From an uncultured Clostridia bacterium (GTDB lineage Bacteria; Bacillota; Clostridia; Oscillospirales; Oscillospiraceae), in NCBI GenBank assembly GCA_938049125.1, contig CALICR010000087.1, forward strand, positions 1 through 8,784: a stretch of 8,784 nt of DNA, in the 5' to 3' direction. Position numbers and translations under genes: made by a program. Below are positions 5,574 through 8,784 of this stretch, in pieces. The stretch's first letter is position 1, and every line of letters begins with the position of its first letter. A model generated the notes under the pieces. The model worked only from the letters and a program-made list of their open reading frames with translations, was not told the DNA's origin and made no database searches.

Positions 5574-5611
5574 ATTATATGATATATCGTAAAACCTCAG
5601 GCAGGCACCAA

Positions 5612-5630
5612 CGAAGGGAAAAGCCCTTCG
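5612..5630 (+). promoter_or_regulatory. Second hairpin in the rpsL-rpsG gap
   Basis: CGAAGGG (5612-5618) and CCCTTCG (5624-5630) form a perfect 7-bp stem with an AAAAG loop, 27 nt before the rpsG ribosome site. No T-run follows directly. It could be a binding site for an autogenous regulator such as S7, as known between rpsL and rpsG in E. coli, but the sequence alone does not show that. Confidence 0.4.
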
Positions 5631-5672
5631 AAGTACCTATGAAATCATATTTTTGTGAAGGAGGGAAGCGAC

Positions 5673-6143
5673 GTGCCCAGAAGAGGTAATGTTCCCAAAA
5701 GAGAAGTTCTTCCCGATCCCATTTACAATTCTGTGCTGGTCACCAAGCTCGTCAACAGCATCATGCTGGACGGCAAGAAGGGCGTTGCACAGAAGGTCGT
5801 CTACGATGCCTTCCATATCATCGAAGAGAAGACCGGCAAGAATGGGCTGGAAGCCTTCCAGGAGGCCATGGAAAACATCATGCCTTCCGTGGAAGTCAAG
5901 TCCCGCCGCGTCGGCGGCGCAACGTATCAGGTCCCGATCGAGGTCCGGGCGGAAAGAAGACAGACCCTGGGCCTGCGCTGGCTGACGAGCTACAGCCGCA
6001 AGCGCAGCGAGACCACCATGAAGGAACGGCTGGCGGGCGAGATCATGGATGCCTGCAACGGTGCCGGTTCTTCTGTCAAGAAGCGTGAGGATACCCACAA
6101 GATGGCGGAAGCCAACAAGGCATTCTCTCATTTCCGCTGGTAA
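5673..6143 (+). CDS. rpsG: 30S ribosomal protein S7
   Basis: The 156-residue product has the standard Gram-positive S7 length. It begins (V/M)PRRGNVPKREVLPDPIYNS and contains VTKLVNSIMLDGKK, EVKSRRVGGATYQVPIEVR and RWLTSYSRKRSE, the S7 core signatures, ending HKMAEANKAFSHFRW. S7 nucleates assembly of the 30S head by binding the 3' domain of 16S rRNA and lines the E site. Initiation is at the GTG at 5673: AAGGAGG (5658-5664) lies 8 nt upstream and homologues begin at this residue. An in-frame ATG at 5655 would add six non-homologous residues and precede the Shine-Dalgarno. The gene lies 163 bp after rpsL, a long gap for this operon, and 15 bp before fusA. Confidence 0.97.
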   Translation: MPRRGNVPKREVLPDPIYNSVLVTKLVNSIMLDGKKGVAQKVVYDAFHIIEEKTGKNGLEAFQEAMENIMPSVEVKSRRVGGATYQVPIEVRAERRQTLGLRWLTSYSRKRSETTMKERLAGEIMDACNGAGSSVKKREDTHKMAEANKAFSHFRW

Positions 6144-6158
6144 TAAAGGAGCAGACAT

Positions 6159-8237
6159 ATGCCCAGACAATACTCCCTTGAAAATACAAGAAATATTGGT
6201 ATCATGGCGCATATCGATGCTGGAAAGACAACAACTACTGAGCGCATTCTGTTCTACACCGGTGTCAACTACAAGATCGGTGAGACCCATGACGGCACTG
6301 CCACCATGGACTGGATGGAGCAGGAGCAGGAGCGTGGCATCACGATCACGTCTGCTGCCACGACCTGCTTCTGGAGACACTGCAGACTCAACATCATCGA
6401 CACCCCGGGCCACGTGGACTTCACCGTTGAAGTCGAGCGTTCCTTGCGCGTGCTTGACGGTGCCGTCACAGTGCTCTGCGCCAAGGGCGGTGTCGAGCCC
6501 CAGACCGAGACTGTGTGGAGACAGGCGGACAAGTATGGCGTTCCCCGTATCGTCTATGTGAACAAGATGGACATTATGGGCGCCGACTTCTACCGCGTGT
6601 TGAACATGATGCACGAGCGGCTGAAGTGCAATGCGGTCCCTGTCCAGCTCCCCATCGGCGCCGAAGCGGATTTCCGCGGCGTCATCGACCTCATCAAGAT
6701 GAAGGCCTACGTCTTCTACGATGAGCTCGGCAAGGATATGCGGGAGGAAGAGATCCCCGAGGACATGAGGGATCTCGCGGACGAGTACCACGAGAAGCTG
6801 CTGGAGGCCGTGTCCGACGAGGACGAAGAGATCATGGAGCTCTATCTGGAAGGTGCCGAGATCGGCATCGACCGGATCAAGAAGGCAATCAGAAGTGCGA
6901 CGATCGGCAACCGGATGGTCCCTGTCAACTGCGGTACCAGCTACCGCAACAAGGGTGTGCAGGAGCTGCTCGATTCCATCGTGGACTATTTGCCGTCCCC
7001 TGTTGATGTTCCGGCAATCGCTGGCGTCAATCCCAAGACCCAGGAGGAGGAGACCCGTCCGTCGGACGACTCCGCGCCCTTCGCGGCCCTGGCGTTCAAA
7101 ATTGCGACTGACCCCTATGTGGGCAAGCTTTGCTTCATGCGCGTGTATTCCGGTACGCTGGAATCCGGCAAGACAGTGATGAATGCCAACAAGGGCAGCC
7201 GGGAGCGCATCGGCAGGATCCTGCAGATGCACGCAAACCACCGCGAGGATATCAGTACCATTTATTCCGGCGATATCGTCGCCGCCGTGGGCCTCAAGAA
7301 CACCACGACGGGCGATACGCTCTGCGATGACAAGGCGCCGATCATCCTTGAATCCATGGAATTCCCCGAGCCCGTCATCCGGGTCGCCATCGAGCCGAAG
7401 ACGAAGGCCGGAGAAGAGAAGATGACCATCGCGCTGCTGAAGCTGGCGGAGGAGGACCCCACGTTCCGCACCTATACGGACGAGGAGACCGGCCAGACCA
7501 TCATCGCCGGCATGGGCGAGCTTCACCTGGAGATCATCGTCGACCGCCTCCTCCGGGAGTTCAAGGTCGAAGCCAACGTCGGCGCGCCGCAGGTCGCCTA
7601 CAAGGAGACCATCCGCAAGCCTGCGTCCTTTGATGAGCGCTATGTCCGCCAGTCCGGCGGCAAGGGCCAGTACGGTCACGTCAAGCTGACCGTCGAGCCC
7701 AACGAACCCGGCAAGGGCTACGAGTTCATCGACCAGGTCCGCAACGGCGATATCCCCGGCGAATATATCCCCGCCATCGACCAGGGCGTCCGCGGCGCCA
7801 TGCAGGCCGGCGTTGCTGCCGGGTATCCTGTGGTCGACGTCAAGGTCACCGTCACCGGCGGCTCCTATCACGAGGTCGACTCCTCGGATATGGCCTTCAA
7901 GATTGCCGGTTCTATGGCCTTCCGCGAGGCCTGTAAGCTGGCAAGTCCCGCCATCCTGGAGCCCATCATGAAGGTCTCCATCATCGTCCCCGACGAATAT
8001 GCCGGCGACGTCATCGGCGATGTCAGCGCCCGGCGCGGCAGCGTCCTCGGCATGATGCCCTCCAACGGTATTATGCAGATCGACGCAAATGTCCCGCTTG
8101 CCCGGATGTTCGGCTATGCGACCGACCTGCGCAGCATGACGCAGGGCCGCGGCCAGTACTCCATGGAGCCCAACTTCTATCAGGAGCTCCCGAAGTCTGT
8201 CCAGGAGGAAATTGTCGCAAAGCGGAACAAAGGCTAA
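6159..8237 (+). CDS. fusA: Elongation factor G
   Basis: The 692-residue protein is full-length EF-G, the GTPase that drives tRNA-mRNA translocation and, with ribosome recycling factor, splits post-termination ribosomes. The G domain shows AHIDAGKT (17-24), RGITITSAA (switch I, from 59), DTPGHVDFTVEVERSLRVLDGAV (from 81) and NKMD (135-138). Domain II contains the GTLESGKTVMNANKGSRERIGRI segment. Domain III has GMGELHLEII. Domain IV has RQSGGKGQYGHVKLTVEP and GSYHEVDSSDMAFKIAGSMAF, and domain V has ARRGSVLGM. All residues needed for GTP hydrolysis appear intact. The canonical TATMDWMEQEQERGITI favours ordinary EF-G over the tetracycline-resistance TetM/TetO or paralogous EF-G2 types. AAAGGAG (6145-6151) lies 7 nt before the ATG, and the short gap to rpsG indicates cotranscription. 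Confidence 0.98.
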   Translation: MPRQYSLENTRNIGIMAHIDAGKTTTTERILFYTGVNYKIGETHDGTATMDWMEQEQERGITITSAATTCFWRHCRLNIIDTPGHVDFTVEVERSLRVLDGAVTVLCAKGGVEPQTETVWRQADKYGVPRIVYVNKMDIMGADFYRVLNMMHERLKCNAVPVQLPIGAEADFRGVIDLIKMKAYVFYDELGKDMREEEIPEDMRDLADEYHEKLLEAVSDEDEEIMELYLEGAEIGIDRIKKAIRSATIGNRMVPVNCGTSYRNKGVQELLDSIVDYLPSPVDVPAIAGVNPKTQEEETRPSDDSAPFAALAFKIATDPYVGKLCFMRVYSGTLESGKTVMNANKGSRERIGRILQMHANHREDISTIYSGDIVAAVGLKNTTTGDTLCDDKAPIILESMEFPEPVIRVAIEPKTKAGEEKMTIALLKLAEEDPTFRTYTDEETGQTIIAGMGELHLEIIVDRLLREFKVEANVGAPQVAYKETIRKPASFDERYVRQSGGKGQYGHVKLTVEPNEPGKGYEFIDQVRNGDIPGEYIPAIDQGVRGAMQAGVAAGYPVVDVKVTVTGGSYHEVDSSDMAFKIAGSMAFREACKLASPAILEPIMKVSIIVPDEYAGDVIGDVSARRGSVLGMMPSNGIMQIDANVPLARMFGYATDLRSMTQGRGQYSMEPNFYQELPKSVQEEIVAKRNKG

Positions 8238-8245
8238 ATTCCCGC

Positions 8246-8274
8246 TTGTATTTCCACGATATTTCGTGTATAGT
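8246..8274 (+). promoter_or_regulatory. Probable internal promoter for tuf
   Basis: TTGTAT (8246-8251), 17-bp spacer, TATAGT (8269-8274) in the 93-bp fusA-tuf gap. Transcription would start near 8281, about 50 nt before tuf. The spacer holds a short CACGA-TATT-TCGTG repeat, and the leader an A/T-rich symmetry (GTTTTGAAAAC, 8287-8297). No terminator is seen in the gap, so read-through from fusA is also expected. Confidence 0.6.
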
Positions 8275-8330
8275 ACAGGTAAGCTTGTTTTGAAAACGGT
8301 TTTATCACCACTACAAGGAGGATTTTTTCA

Positions 8331-8784
8331 ATGGCGAAGCAGAAATTTGAAAGAACCAAGCCCCATGTAAACATTGGCACCATCGGTCACATCGACCATG
8401 GCAAGACCACCCTGACCGCGGCCATCACCAAGTATCTGGCTCTGCTGGGCGGCGCTGAGTACACCGACTACTCTTCCATCGACAAGGCTCCGGAAGAGAG
8501 AGAGCGCGGCATCACCATCAACACCGCTCACGTTGAGTATGAGACCGCGAAGCGGCACTATGCTCACGTTGACTGCCCGGGCCACGCCGACTATATCAAG
8601 AACATGATCACCGGCGCTGCGCAGATGGACGGCGCGATCCTTGTTATCGCTGCTTCCGATGGCCCCATGGCGCAGACCAAGGAGCACCTGCTGCTGGCCC
8701 GTCAGGTCAACGTGCCCTCCGTTCTGGTCTTCCTGAACAAGTGCGATCAGGTTGACGACGAGGAGCTGCTGGAGCTGGTCGAGA
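8331..8784 (+). CDS. tuf: Elongation factor Tu, N-terminal part (cut by window end)
   Basis: The 151 visible codons encode most of the EF-Tu GTPase domain; the family is about 400 residues, so the rest lies beyond the window. EF-Tu carries aminoacyl-tRNA to the ribosomal A site. GHIDHGKT (19-26) is the P-loop, RGITINTAHVEYET (from 59) is switch I with T62, DCPGHADYIKNMITGAAQMDGAILV (from 81) is switch II with the catalytic H85, and NKCD (136-139) is the guanine-specificity motif. EF-Tu rather than the SelB or CysN relatives is indicated by the start AKQKFERTKPHVNIGTIGHIDHGKT and by DGPMAQTKEHLLLARQV. AAGGAGG (8315-8321) lies 9 nt before the ATG. The gene is the last visible member of the str operon and probably also has its own promoter. 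Confidence 0.98.
   Translation, partial: MAKQKFERTKPHVNIGTIGHIDHGKTTLTAAITKYLALLGGAEYTDYSSIDKAPEERERGITINTAHVEYETAKRHYAHVDCPGHADYIKNMITGAAQMDGAILVIAASDGPMAQTKEHLLLARQVNVPSVLVFLNKCDQVDDEELLELVE

Noticed and set aside
5564..5592. TTGACG followed by A/T-rich sequence as a possible rpsG promoter
   Set aside because: No acceptable -10 hexamer lies at 16-18 bp (the 17-bp position reads TCGTAA). The weaker TTGCTT-17-TATATC alternative overlaps the hairpin arm.
5637..7871. A 744-codon open frame on the minus strand opposite rpsG and fusA
   Set aside because: It lies antisense to two unmistakable conserved genes. Its composition (very rich in D, G, L, H, V) is that of a codon-bias shadow, with no recognisable domain.

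Overview
The window looks like a chromosomal segment of a high-GC anaerobic Clostridia bacterium, probably related to Oscillospiraceae. The basis is the B. subtilis-type ribosomal proteins (S12 with the Gram-positive insertion, 156-residue S7), strong GGAGG ribosome sites, a Firmicute L7Ae-like gene at the head of the str cluster, and a secreted protein of the type common in gut Clostridia. The lineage is inferred from these features; no phylogeny was run.

Left part (1-2221). On the minus strand a TetR-type regulator (about 675-1409) is followed by a secreted surface protein (678 down to the window edge, incomplete). The regulator's stop codon and the surface gene's start overlap as ATGA, so the two are probably cotranscribed and translationally coupled. 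The regulator's promoter directly abuts an 18-bp palindrome, which suggests autoregulation. The regulator has no ordinary start codon at its Shine-Dalgarno site. A plus-strand gene (1619-2173) encodes a small DUF5684-like membrane protein; it has its own promoter, a GC-rich leader hairpin and a terminator probably shared with the next, convergent gene.

Middle part (2230-4745). Two minus-strand genes encode a tandem two-domain GNAT acetyltransferase and a fold-type I PLP-dependent aminotransferase. A strong terminator separates them, so they are probably separate transcripts. The GNAT leader has a hairpin that could be an attenuator or could mask the ribosome site.

Right part (4665-8784). This is the str operon on the plus strand: L7Ae-like RNA-binding protein, rpsL (S12), rpsG (S7), fusA (EF-G) and tuf (EF-Tu, cut by the window end). 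It begins at a near-consensus promoter and is not preceded by rpoBC in this window. The L7Ae-rpsL and rpsL-rpsG gaps contain inverted repeats that could modulate expression. A likely additional promoter lies in front of tuf. Together these genes supply decoding-site ribosomal proteins and the two elongation GTPases.

I found no rRNA, tRNA, CRISPR array, insertion sequence, phage gene or clear new defence system. The most worthwhile anomalies are the autoregulated, non-canonically started TetR coupled to a surface protein, and the structured leaders.
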